NCBI GenBank assembly: GCA_036556325.1
Contig: DATBJR010000074.1
Coordinates: forward strand, 1-20,061
Source: DASSCW01 sp036556325
Lineage (GTDB): Bacteria; Chloroflexota; Limnocylindria; QHBO01
Reading direction: 5' to 3'
DNA: 20,061 nucleotides
Numbering within the stretch: position 1 is the first letter of the stretch; the number at the start of each line of letters is the position of its first letter. Of this stretch, positions 14,535 to 20,061 are shown one piece after another. The notes beneath the pieces were generated by a model. It did not search any database. It was not told where the DNA came from and saw only the letters and a program-made list of their open reading frames with translations. A program made the position numbers and the translations under genes.

Positions 14535-14801
14535 GTGACTGGCGTCCACGTCAAGGACCATCGTGCGGGGCTCAATTCCATGCGCGATGCCGGCCAGGGC
14601 TGGGGCCAGATGGCCAAGGACCTCGGGCTGGACCCCGGCATCGGCTCGATCATGGCCAGGGCGGTGAGCACCGGCCGTGATGACGCGCCGGGACAGACGG
14701 AGGACAATGCCGGCCAGGACGCGACGACGAGGCAGAGGCAGGCGAGTCCCCCGGCAGCTGACCCCCGAATTCCGGCGATTCTCGTCGGGCCCTATGCTTG
14801 A
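14535..14801 (+). CDS. Small hypothetical protein with GxGWGQMAKDLGL motif
   Basis: The 88-residue frame starts at GTG 14535. Residues 16-40 (SMRDAGQGWGQMAKDLGL then DPGIGSIM) look like a helix-turn-helix-style conserved segment, of a kind I associate with small uncharacterised proteins of GC-rich bacteria. The remaining 45 residues are polar and low complexity. No convincing Shine-Dalgarno precedes the GTG, and the frame stays open upstream, so the start is uncertain. A TTACTAT sequence (14497-14503), the only AT-rich spot nearby, lies between this gene and tRNA-His and could supply promoters in both directions. The PAC2-family gene begins 6 nt after its stop. Confidence 0.5.
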   Translation: MTGVHVKDHRAGLNSMRDAGQGWGQMAKDLGLDPGIGSIMARAVSTGRDDAPGQTEDNAGQDATTRQRQASPPAADPRIPAILVGPYA

Positions 14802-14810
14802 GCCCGGATG
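14793..14810 (+). promoter_or_regulatory. Candidate -10 element before the PAC2 gene
   Basis: TATGCT (14793-14798) is followed by 9 nt and ATG (14808), with no Shine-Dalgarno, which would give a leaderless or nearly leaderless mRNA. TTCCGG (14770-14775), at 17-nt spacing, is a weak -35. The element overlaps the end of the upstream small gene. Confidence 0.4.
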
Positions 14811-15674
14811 AGCCTCTACCACCTCGACGACGAATCGACGCTCGACTCCCCCATCGTGGTGGCTGCCTTCGACGGCTGGGTCGATGGCGGACGCGCCGGG
14901 ACGCTGGCAGCTGACCAGCTGGCCGAGGGCGCGCACCCGGTGGCGACGTTTGACGCCGATGCCATCTACGACTACCGCGCGCGGCGGCCGGTGCTCGACA
15001 TCGTGAATGGCAAGCTGATGGATCTGGAGTGGCCGGCGCTGCGCTTGGTCGGCACCCGCATCGGCGAACGCGACCTGCTGGTCCTCACCGGCGCCGAGCC
15101 CGACTATCGCTGGCGTCAGCTCTCGGCCGACGTGGTGAAGCTGACCAAGCAGCTCGGGGTGGTGACCTGGGTCAGCCTAGGCGCCATCCCGGCCACCGTG
15201 CCGCACACGCGACCCGTCCCGATCCTGGGCACCGCCTCATCGGCCGGGCTGCTGCCGGAGGACGTGCCGCAGGGCCCGGAGGGGCAGCTCCGCGTCCCCT
15301 CCGCCCTCGTCTCGGTCCTCGAGCTGGCCGTGACTCGGGCCGGCATCCCCGCGGTGGGCTTCTTCGCCCAGGTCCCGCACTATGCCTCCGGGGTCTTCCC
15401 GAACGCGGCGGTGGAGCTGCTCGCACGGCTGGGCAACTTCCTGGGCACCGATATTCCCCTCGGCGACCTGCCGAAGCGCGCGCTGGAGACCCGGGCGCTG
15501 CTGGACGCCGCCGTCTCAGCCGAGGACCGGACGCGGACGTACGTCGAGCGGCTGGAGGCCATGGCCGATGAGGCGCGGCTGCCCGCCGGCGACGAGCTCA
15601 TCGCGGACATCGAGCGCTTCCTCCGCGACCGCGGCGGCGCTGACGGCGATGACGGGGGCGGTCTGCCGAACTAG
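14808..15674 (+). CDS. PAC2-family protein
   Basis: The 288-residue protein matches the PAC2 (proteasome assembly chaperone 2-like) family found in archaea, actinobacteria and relatives. Characteristic segments are VVAAFDGWVDGGRAGTLAAD (22-41), DADAIYDYRARRP, VLTGAEPDYRW, and PHYASGVFPNAAVELLARLG. The first block is the family's most recognisable one. A helical C-terminal part (about 225-275) ends in an acidic, glycine-rich tail. Bacterial members are of unknown function; homology to proteasome chaperones does not prove that role, and no proteasome gene lies in this window. The gene lacks a Shine-Dalgarno and carries a -10-like TATGCT just upstream. It converges with the GlsB-family gene, with stops only 9 nt apart. 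Confidence 0.92.
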   Translation: MSLYHLDDESTLDSPIVVAAFDGWVDGGRAGTLAADQLAEGAHPVATFDADAIYDYRARRPVLDIVNGKLMDLEWPALRLVGTRIGERDLLVLTGAEPDYRWRQLSADVVKLTKQLGVVTWVSLGAIPATVPHTRPVPILGTASSAGLLPEDVPQGPEGQLRVPSALVSVLELAVTRAGIPAVGFFAQVPHYASGVFPNAAVELLARLGNFLGTDIPLGDLPKRALETRALLDAAVSAEDRTRTYVERLEAMADEARLPAGDELIADIERFLRDRGGADGDDGGGLPN

Positions 15675-15683
15675 CGGCCGACC

Positions 15684-15953
15684 TCAGTCCCGGTTGCCGC
15701 GGACCGCGCGGAGCAGCAGCAGCACGATCGCCGACCCCAGGATCGCGATCAGCAGCGCACCCAGGAAGCCCGACGCCTGGTTCTGGTTCAGGAGACCCGT
15801 CCAGATCCAGCCGCCCAGCAGCCCGCCCACGATGCCGATGACGGTGGTGCCGATGCAGCCGTTGCGCTCGCGGCCCGGCACGAACCAGCCAGCTACCGCT
15901 CCCGCGATGAGGCCGATGACGATCCAGGCGATCCAGCTCAAACCTTCAGGCAT
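15684..15953 (-). CDS. GlsB/YeaQ/YmgE-family stress-response membrane protein
   Basis: The 89-residue protein has three hydrophobic helices with many glycines. Between the first two is the family signature GRERNGCIGTTVIGIVGGLLGG (about 27-48), matching Transgly_assoc/GlsB proteins. Relatives are small inner-membrane proteins induced by envelope, acid or bile stress; their molecular role is unclear. I chose the ATG at 15953, where homology begins. A longer frame to 16004 overlaps the upstream gene. TAGGAT on the minus strand (15966-15961) ends 7 nt before the ATG and can be read either as AGGA Shine-Dalgarno or as a -10 element. It is the last gene of a four-gene minus-strand unit. Confidence 0.93.
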   Translation of the reverse strand: MPEGLSWIAWIVIGLIAGAVAGWFVPGRERNGCIGTTVIGIVGGLLGGWIWTGLLNQNQASGFLGALLIAILGSAIVLLLLRAVRGNRD

Positions 15954-15966
15954 GTGCGGAATCCTA
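15954..15966 (-). promoter_or_regulatory. TAGGAT before the GlsB gene: Shine-Dalgarno or leaderless -10
   Basis: On the minus strand TAGGAT (15966-15961) overlaps the TAG stop of the upstream gene and is followed by exactly 7 nt and ATG. AGGA is also a usable Shine-Dalgarno at 8-nt spacing. The spacing equals that seen before the small membrane-protein and ABC ATPase genes. Confidence 0.35.
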
Positions 15967-16461
15967 CGACGTGCCGGGGTCCATGGGCTTCGTGAAGTCG
16001 GCAAGCACCGCGCCGTTGCGCACCGTCACGGGGAACGCGGTCAACCTGGGATTGCCCTCCCGGAACGGAAAGCCCTCGAACGTCCAGGTCGCGCCGCGGC
16101 AGTCGCGGAGCCGATCGCCGGCGATGGCGAGCGCGCAGCCATTGATCGGGCTCCAGGCCCCCACCACGGAGTAGCCGTCGCGCCCGGGCAGCGGGGCGAT
16201 GACCACGGTATAGCCCACCTCGTCGCCTTGGACGACCTCGCCGGGCAGGTCGTGCGGGTCGTTCAGGCGGAGCTCCTGGAGGATGGGACCCTTGTCCGCC
16301 TCGGCCACCGACAGGACCGGAAAGTTCGCGTCGTCGCGCGGGCCGGCCAGGCTGAAGATCAGCGGCCGCACGAGGAGCGTGATCAGGAGCAGGCCGGCCA
16401 CCGCCAGCAGGGCGAGGACGACGTAGCGCCGCACCGAGACGTCTGGATCGTCGAGGGTCAT
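15964..16461 (-). CDS. Membrane-anchored Rieske-like protein lacking [2Fe-2S] ligands
   Basis: The 165-residue protein has an N-terminal membrane anchor (about 13-34) and an extracytoplasmic domain. The C-terminal half follows the Rieske pattern. YSVVGAWSPINGC (97-109) aligns with the CTHLGC box, and LRDCRGATWTFEG (118-130) with the CPCHGS box. The usual tail follows: P-R-L-x-x-FPVTVRNGAVLAD. Both disulfide cysteines (C109, C121) and both glycines are kept, but the four cluster ligands are replaced (S104, I106, R119, R122). If the alignment is right, the fold survives without iron-sulfur, so it cannot act as a redox Rieske protein. The ATG at 16461 lies 7 nt after the metallophosphoesterase stop, with no Shine-Dalgarno. 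The family call is my own pattern match. Confidence 0.7.
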   Translation of the reverse strand: MTLDDPDVSVRRYVVLALLAVAGLLLITLLVRPLIFSLAGPRDDANFPVLSVAEADKGPILQELRLNDPHDLPGEVVQGDEVGYTVVIAPLPGRDGYSVVGAWSPINGCALAIAGDRLRDCRGATWTFEGFPFREGNPRLTAFPVTVRNGAVLADFTKPMDPGTS

Positions 16462-16468
16462 GGTCGGG

Positions 16469-17158
16469 TCATACGGGTGGGACGAGCTCGATCAGCGTCG
16501 CGCCGGTCACGTTGACCAGCAGCGTCGGGCCGTACCGCAGGGTTCGGGCATCCACGCCACGCCGCACGAGCGCGGTGTGGCCATGGATCCAGAGCGGCGG
16601 CGCCAGCCGGCCCAGCAGCCAGCGGAATGCGCGGAATCCGCGATGGGCCGGGTCCGGCGCATCGTTGCAGCCGCGTGGCGCCGCGTGGCTGACGACGAGC
16701 AGCGGGCGCCGGCGCACGGCCGCTGGAAAAGCGCCCAGCACCCGCCGCCACATGCCCAGGCCGCTCACCTGCTGGTCGATTGCCGGCCGTCCATGGGGCG
16801 CGTAGCGCGGCGAGCCTGAGAAGCCCATCAGGCGCAGGCCAGCCTCGTCGTGGACGCGGCCGTCGGCCATGGGCTCCGGCAGGTGCTCCTGCTCGGTCTC
16901 CCACGCCTCCCCGGCGTCGTGGTTGCCGCGCACGTAGAGCAGCGGCGCGCGGAAGGCATCCGCCAGGAATGCGAGGTAGCCGGCGTCCAGGTCGCCCGCA
17001 CCCAGGACGAGATCGACCGTCCCGATCGCATCCCGCGAGGCGGCGCTGTCGAGTGCCGGATCGGGCTCGTCGGAGACGGCCAGCAGCTGCAGCGGGCGGC
17101 CGGCCCGATTGGCGAACGGACGCGGGTCGGGCCAGGCGAGGCGGACCCGGTCGGTCAC
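16469..17158 (-). CDS. Calcineurin-like metallophosphoesterase
   Basis: The 229-residue protein carries the metallophosphoesterase motifs in order: AVSDEPDP (27-34), GAGDLD (53-58), VRGNHD (76-81), VSHAAPRG (156-163) and IHGHT (191-195). Together these build the dinuclear metal site. The first motif, normally DxH, reads D-E-P-D here, a variant seen in a subset of the family that may alter the first metal site. Substrates of such stand-alone enzymes include nucleotides, phospho-proteins and cyclic nucleotides; none is indicated. The start is GTG at 17158, overlapping the stop of the ParB-like gene by four bases (GTGA). It is the second gene of a tight minus-strand operon and is probably cytoplasmic, with no signal peptide. 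Confidence 0.9.
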   Translation of the reverse strand: MTDRVRLAWPDPRPFANRAGRPLQLLAVSDEPDPALDSAASRDAIGTVDLVLGAGDLDAGYLAFLADAFRAPLLYVRGNHDAGEAWETEQEHLPEPMADGRVHDEAGLRLMGFSGSPRYAPHGRPAIDQQVSGLGMWRRVLGAFPAAVRRRPLLVVSHAAPRGCNDAPDPAHRGFRAFRWLLGRLAPPLWIHGHTALVRRGVDARTLRYGPTLLVNVTGATLIELVPPV

Positions 17159-17772
17159 CGCGGTTCCTCGCCGCCTTCGTCATCGGCGCGGTCGGACGCC
17201 GATCGCTCCGAGGGACGGGTCAGCTGCTCGCGTCGGAGCTCCTCGATCATGGGGCGATGCTCTGCGGTGCGCGACTGGCGGCCGGTCGCCGCCTGCTGCA
17301 GCTCATCGGCCCCCAGCAGGAGCTGGGCCGCATCGCGGTGCTCGGTCTCGGCCTCGGGAGCCCGCTCGACGCCAGGCAGCACGAGCTCGGTGACGTCCGC
17401 GTCCACCGCGACAGCGCCCGCCTCGTGGGCGGCGGCCACGCGGTTATGGCCATCGGCAACGAAGTAGTCGTTGCCGACCTGGACCAGCTCGATGGCGGGC
17501 AGCATGGAGAGGTCGTCCGTGGCGCGTCGAATGCGTTGCCAGCGGCCCTGCCAGTTGCGGCCGCGCAGGCCGGGCAGCGGCAGGAAGTCGGCCGTGTTCT
17601 GGGAGGGATGCCGGGTGGTCCCCACGATGCGGTCCAGCGGTACGATCTGCAGGCCGTGCGGTCGGCGCAGCGCAGTCGCCGCGGCGGGGTAGCGGTCATA
17701 CAGCGAAGGCAGCACTGCCCGGGTGCGTCGGAGCCTGGGGAGTCGGTGCCGGAGGAATCGGCCACGCAGCAT
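17155..17772 (-). CDS. ParB/sulfiredoxin-like nuclease-domain protein
   Basis: The 205-residue protein has a basic N-terminus followed by a ParB N-terminal-like domain (about 40-130). IVPLDRIVGT (43-52) is the leading strand and YFVADGHNRVAAAHEAGA (103-120) the signature block, with DGHNR at 107-111, then VDADVTEL. This fold binds nucleotide phosphates in ParB and sulfiredoxin; in proteins of this size the role is not established. No helix-turn-helix DNA-binding domain as in true ParB is seen. The C-terminal 70 residues are charged and probably disordered. The ATG at 17772 is the first gene of the four-gene minus operon. Its upstream region is shared with the divergent sugar-transport operon. 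Confidence 0.85.
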   Translation of the reverse strand: MLRGRFLRHRLPRLRRTRAVLPSLYDRYPAAATALRRPHGLQIVPLDRIVGTTRHPSQNTADFLPLPGLRGRNWQGRWQRIRRATDDLSMLPAIELVQVGNDYFVADGHNRVAAAHEAGAVAVDADVTELVLPGVERAPEAETEHRDAAQLLLGADELQQAATGRQSRTAEHRPMIEELRREQLTRPSERSASDRADDEGGEEPR

Positions 17773-17797
17773 GGACAGGAGACCTTGCGGGGTGCTC

Positions 17798-17803
17798 TAT
17801 GAT
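17798..17803 (+). promoter_or_regulatory. Candidate -10 for the sugar ABC operon
   Basis: TATGAT (17798-17803) is a close match to TATAAT and lies 62 nt before the ATG of the ATPase gene. TGGACA (17772-17777) resembles a -35, but its 20-nt spacing is too long. The 93-nt interval must also drive the divergent ParB-like operon. Confidence 0.45.
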
Positions 17804-17865
17804 GACAGCCTCGCGGTGAGACGCCCATCCGACGCTGGGACTCCCCACTTGCTGGAGGATGCTTG

Positions 17866-18972
17866 ATGGCGACCGTCACCTTCGATCACGTCTACAAGCG
17901 CTACAGCGCCGACGTGGTCGCCGTGAACGACCTGAATATCGAGATTGCCGACGGCGAATTCCTGGTCCTGGTCGGACCCTCCGGCTGTGGCAAGACCACC
18001 GCGCTCCGCTGCGTGGCGGGGTTGGAGACGATCAGCGAGGGCAAGCTGCGCATCGGCGACCGGGTCGTCAATGACGTGGCACCCAAGGACCGCGACATCG
18101 CCATGGTCTTCCAGAGCTACGCGCTGTACCCGCACATGTCGGTCTACGACAACCTGGCCTTCGGCCTGAAGCTGCGCAAGACCGCCAAGGCCGATATCGA
18201 CCGGCGCGTCAAGGAGGCCGCCGGCATCCTGGGCCTGGAGCGCTTCCTGGACCGCAAGCCGAAGGCCCTGTCCGGTGGCCAGCGCCAGCGCGTGGCGCTG
18301 GGACGGGCGATCGTGCGCGAGCCGGCCGTGTTCCTGATGGACGAGCCGCTCTCCAACCTGGATGCCAAGCTGCGGGTCCAGACCCGTGCCGAGATCGCCC
18401 GGCTGCATCAGCGCCTCGGCACTACCACCGTCTACGTGACCCACGACCAGGTCGAAGCCATGACCATGGGCGACCGCATCGCGGTCATGAAGGATGGCGT
18501 GCTCCAGCAGGTCGGCACGCCGCAGGAGCTCTACGACAACCCGGTCAACGTCTTCGTGGCCGGGTTCATCGGCTCTCCGGCCATGAACTTCGCCACCGTC
18601 AAGACGACCGAAGGCGAGGACCTGATGCTGGGTGGCTCCAAGCTCGTCCTGTCCGGCCGGGCGGCACGGGCCGCCGCGGATCGCCCGAAGGGCGCCGACC
18701 TGCTCATCGGCTTCCGACCGGAGCACCTGGACGTGGCCGACGGCCGCAGTGACGTCATGAAGATCCCGGCCCGCGTCGATGTGGTCGAGTACCTCGGCAA
18801 CGAGGAGCTCATCCACGCGCAGGCCGAGGATGATACCGAGATCGTCGCGCTCATCCCGTCCGAGCGCAAGGTGAAGCCGGGTGAGCAGGTCGAGCTCGGC
18901 GTGCCGCTGGACAAGCTGCACGTGTTCGACCCGGAGACAGAGCAATCCCTGATCGAGGCAGGGCAGAACTGA
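17866..18972 (+). CDS. Sugar ABC transporter ATPase, MsmK/UgpC/MalK type
   Basis: The 368-residue ATPase has Walker A GPSGCGKT (37-44), Q-loop Q83 in VFQSYALYPHM, signature LSGGQRQR (135-142), Walker B VFLMDEP (155-161), and H193 in VTHDQ. A C-terminal TOBE/regulatory region (about 235-360) contains the IGFRPEHL block typical of MalK, UgpC and MsmX proteins. It energises CUT1 carbohydrate importers; relatives often serve several transporters. I chose the ATG at 17866, preceded by GGAGGA (17854-17859) at 6 nt, over an in-frame TTG at 17863. A sugar-binding lipoprotein gene follows on the same strand after 103 nt, so this begins an uptake operon. The long minus-strand frame covering it is a shadow. 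Confidence 0.96.
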   Translation: MATVTFDHVYKRYSADVVAVNDLNIEIADGEFLVLVGPSGCGKTTALRCVAGLETISEGKLRIGDRVVNDVAPKDRDIAMVFQSYALYPHMSVYDNLAFGLKLRKTAKADIDRRVKEAAGILGLERFLDRKPKALSGGQRQRVALGRAIVREPAVFLMDEPLSNLDAKLRVQTRAEIARLHQRLGTTTVYVTHDQVEAMTMGDRIAVMKDGVLQQVGTPQELYDNPVNVFVAGFIGSPAMNFATVKTTEGEDLMLGGSKLVLSGRAARAAADRPKGADLLIGFRPEHLDVADGRSDVMKIPARVDVVEYLGNEELIHAQAEDDTEIVALIPSERKVKPGEQVELGVPLDKLHVFDPETEQSLIEAGQN

Positions 18973-18974
18973 GA

Positions 18975-18990
18975 GCTGCCGGACGGCAGC
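18975..18990 (+). repeat. Stem-loop between the ATPase and binding-protein genes
   Basis: GCTGCC (18975-18980) pairs perfectly with GGCAGC (18985-18990) around a GGAC tetraloop, starting two bases after the ATPase stop codon. No T-run follows. In this position such hairpins often protect upstream mRNA or set different levels of ATPase and binding protein; that role is inferred from position. Confidence 0.4.
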
Positions 18991-19075
18991 CGGAGGGACC
19001 CACGCGCGAGGCGACCGAGACGCGCTCGCTGAGACGGCCGGCCGAGATGGCTGGCGATACAGGTGGAGGACATCG

Positions 19076-20061
19076 ATGGTAGCAAGACCGATGCGGATCG
19101 CATCAGTCATCGCGGCCGCCGCCCTGGTGTTGGTGGCGTGCTCGAACAACAATGGCGCCAGCGGATCCGGCGGCGGTGGAGGCGGCGGAAATACCGTCAC
19201 CATGCTCGTCGTCTTCGGCGGCGATGAGCTCAAGAACTTCGAGTCGGCGCTCAAGCCATTCGAGGACGCGAACAACATCGACGTCAAGATCGAAAGCAAC
19301 CGGGATGCGAACGCCATCCTGCAGACCCGCATCGACGGTGGCAACCCGCCTGACGTCGCCGGCCTGCCGGGCCCGGGCCCGATGGCCCAGTGGTCCCGTG
19401 ACGGCGATCTCAAGGAGATGCCGCAGGCCGTCAAGGACACGCTCTCCAGCGAGTACAGCGACACGTACACTGCTGCCGGCAGCGTCGACGGCAAGCTGGT
19501 CGGCATCTTCGCCAAGGTCAGCCTCAAGGGCCTGATCTGGTACAACCCCAAGGCGTTCAGCGATGCCGGCTACGAAGTGCCGACCGACGATGCCAGCTTC
19601 CAGGCCCTGGTCGACAAGATCGCCAACTCCGGGACGGCCCCGTGGGGAATCGGCCTGGAGAGCGGCGCGGCCACCGGCTGGCCGGCCACCGACTGGATCG
19701 AGGACTTCATGGTTCGGCAGTCCGGTCCGGACAAGTACGACGAGTGGTGGCAGGGCAAGCTGAAGTTCAGCAGCCCCGAGGTGAAGGCCGCCTTCGAGGC
19801 CTTCGGCAAGTGGGCGACCGATCCGAAGTACACCTTCGGCGGCCCCAACAAGGAGCTGACGCTGGCCTTCGGCAACAGCGGCGACTGCATGTTCGCCGAC
19901 AAGCCCGAGTGCTACCTGGTCCATCAGGGCAGCTTCATGAGTGGCTTCTTCGAGACCAACTTCCCCGACAAGGCGAAGGCGGGCGAGACGTACGACTACT
20001 TCATGATGCCGGGCCAGCAGTTCAACGCCATCACCAACTCCGGTGACGTGTTCGGCATGTT
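19076..20061 (+). CDS. Carbohydrate (alpha-glucoside-like) ABC substrate-binding lipoprotein, 3' end outside window
   Basis: The frame encodes 328 residues before the window ends. It has a lipoprotein signal peptide with lipobox LVAC (C22), a Ser/Gly/Asn-rich tether (23-38), and a family 1 extracellular solute-binding domain. Typical segments are TMLVVFGGDELKNFESAL, RIDGGNPPDVAGLPGPG (110-126 approx.) and GLIWYNPKAFSDAGYEVP. C271 and C279 in GDCMFADKPECYLVHQGSF match the disulfide region of AglE-like alpha-glucoside binding proteins, so an alpha-glucoside is the best guess for ligand. The ATG at 19076 is preceded by GGAGG (19065-19069) at 6 nt. It follows the MsmK-type ATPase gene, and permease genes are expected downstream, outside the window. 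Confidence 0.93.
   Translation, partial: MVARPMRIASVIAAAALVLVACSNNNGASGSGGGGGGGNTVTMLVVFGGDELKNFESALKPFEDANNIDVKIESNRDANAILQTRIDGGNPPDVAGLPGPGPMAQWSRDGDLKEMPQAVKDTLSSEYSDTYTAAGSVDGKLVGIFAKVSLKGLIWYNPKAFSDAGYEVPTDDASFQALVDKIANSGTAPWGIGLESGAATGWPATDWIEDFMVRQSGPDKYDEWWQGKLKFSSPEVKAAFEAFGKWATDPKYTFGGPNKELTLAFGNSGDCMFADKPECYLVHQGSFMSGFFETNFPDKAKAGETYDYFMMPGQQFNAITNSGDVFGM

Noticed and set aside
17797..19551. 584-codon open frame on the minus strand, opposite the sugar ABC genes
   Set aside because: The plus strand has complete ABC ATPase and lipoprotein motifs with good ribosome sites; the minus frame shows only shadow composition.

Overview
The window is a GC-rich bacterial chromosome segment with densely packed genes, many four-base start/stop overlaps, two tRNA genes with encoded CCA ends, and several genes that seem to lack a ribosome-binding site. 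The gene set fits a GC-rich actinobacterium or a Chloroflexota member (Limnocylindria/Ellin6529-like). It includes a daunorubicin-type ABC exporter, MacB/FtsX-type ABC genes, a PAC2-family protein, a GlsB/YeaQ membrane protein and a CUT1 sugar ABC transporter. No marker gene settles the phylum, and I cannot run a search.

Layout. Positions 2-3141 (+) hold the end of an MFS exporter, overlapped by an ABC-2 exporter ATPase and two paralogous ABC-2 permeases, which look like one efflux operon. Positions 3198-4457 (-) encode a polytopic GT-C-like membrane protein whose start codon lies 13 nt beyond the 3' end of a tRNA-Arg(TCG). Positions 4695-7112 (-) hold a GT39-family glycosyltransferase and a GH26-like glycosidase in DNA of visibly lower GC, a probable glycan module of different origin. 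A small membrane-protein gene (7329-7544, +) converges on the next block through a long hairpin that looks like a bidirectional terminator. Positions 7598-12277 (-) hold, in transcription order, a secreted CAP-domain protein, a LolD/MacB-type ATPase, a double-FtsX permease and a PPC/DUF296 protein.

Positions 12444-14066 (+) hold a BON-domain protein, an unrecognised protein and a protein joining a zinc-ribbon-like segment to a receiver-like segment. A foldable non-coding interval bounded by an 8-bp direct repeat separates the first two. Then come a small acidic protein and a tRNA-His (-), a small hypothetical protein and a PAC2-family protein (+). Positions 15684-17772 (-) form a tight four-gene operon: ParB-like protein, metallophosphoesterase, membrane-anchored Rieske-like protein lacking all cluster ligands, and GlsB-family protein. 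Divergent from it, 17866-20061 (+) begins a CUT1 sugar-uptake operon: MsmK/UgpC-type ATPase, then an alpha-glucoside-type lipoprotein running off the window.

The most unusual features are the Rieske-like domain that keeps its disulfide cysteines but has no iron-sulfur ligands, a recurring TANNNT-7 nt-ATG arrangement suggesting leaderless mRNAs, the structured intergenic segment at 12934-13022, and the tRNA-Arg/membrane-gene junction. I found no CRISPR array, insertion sequence, integrase or phage gene. No interval longer than about 220 bases lacks a gene.
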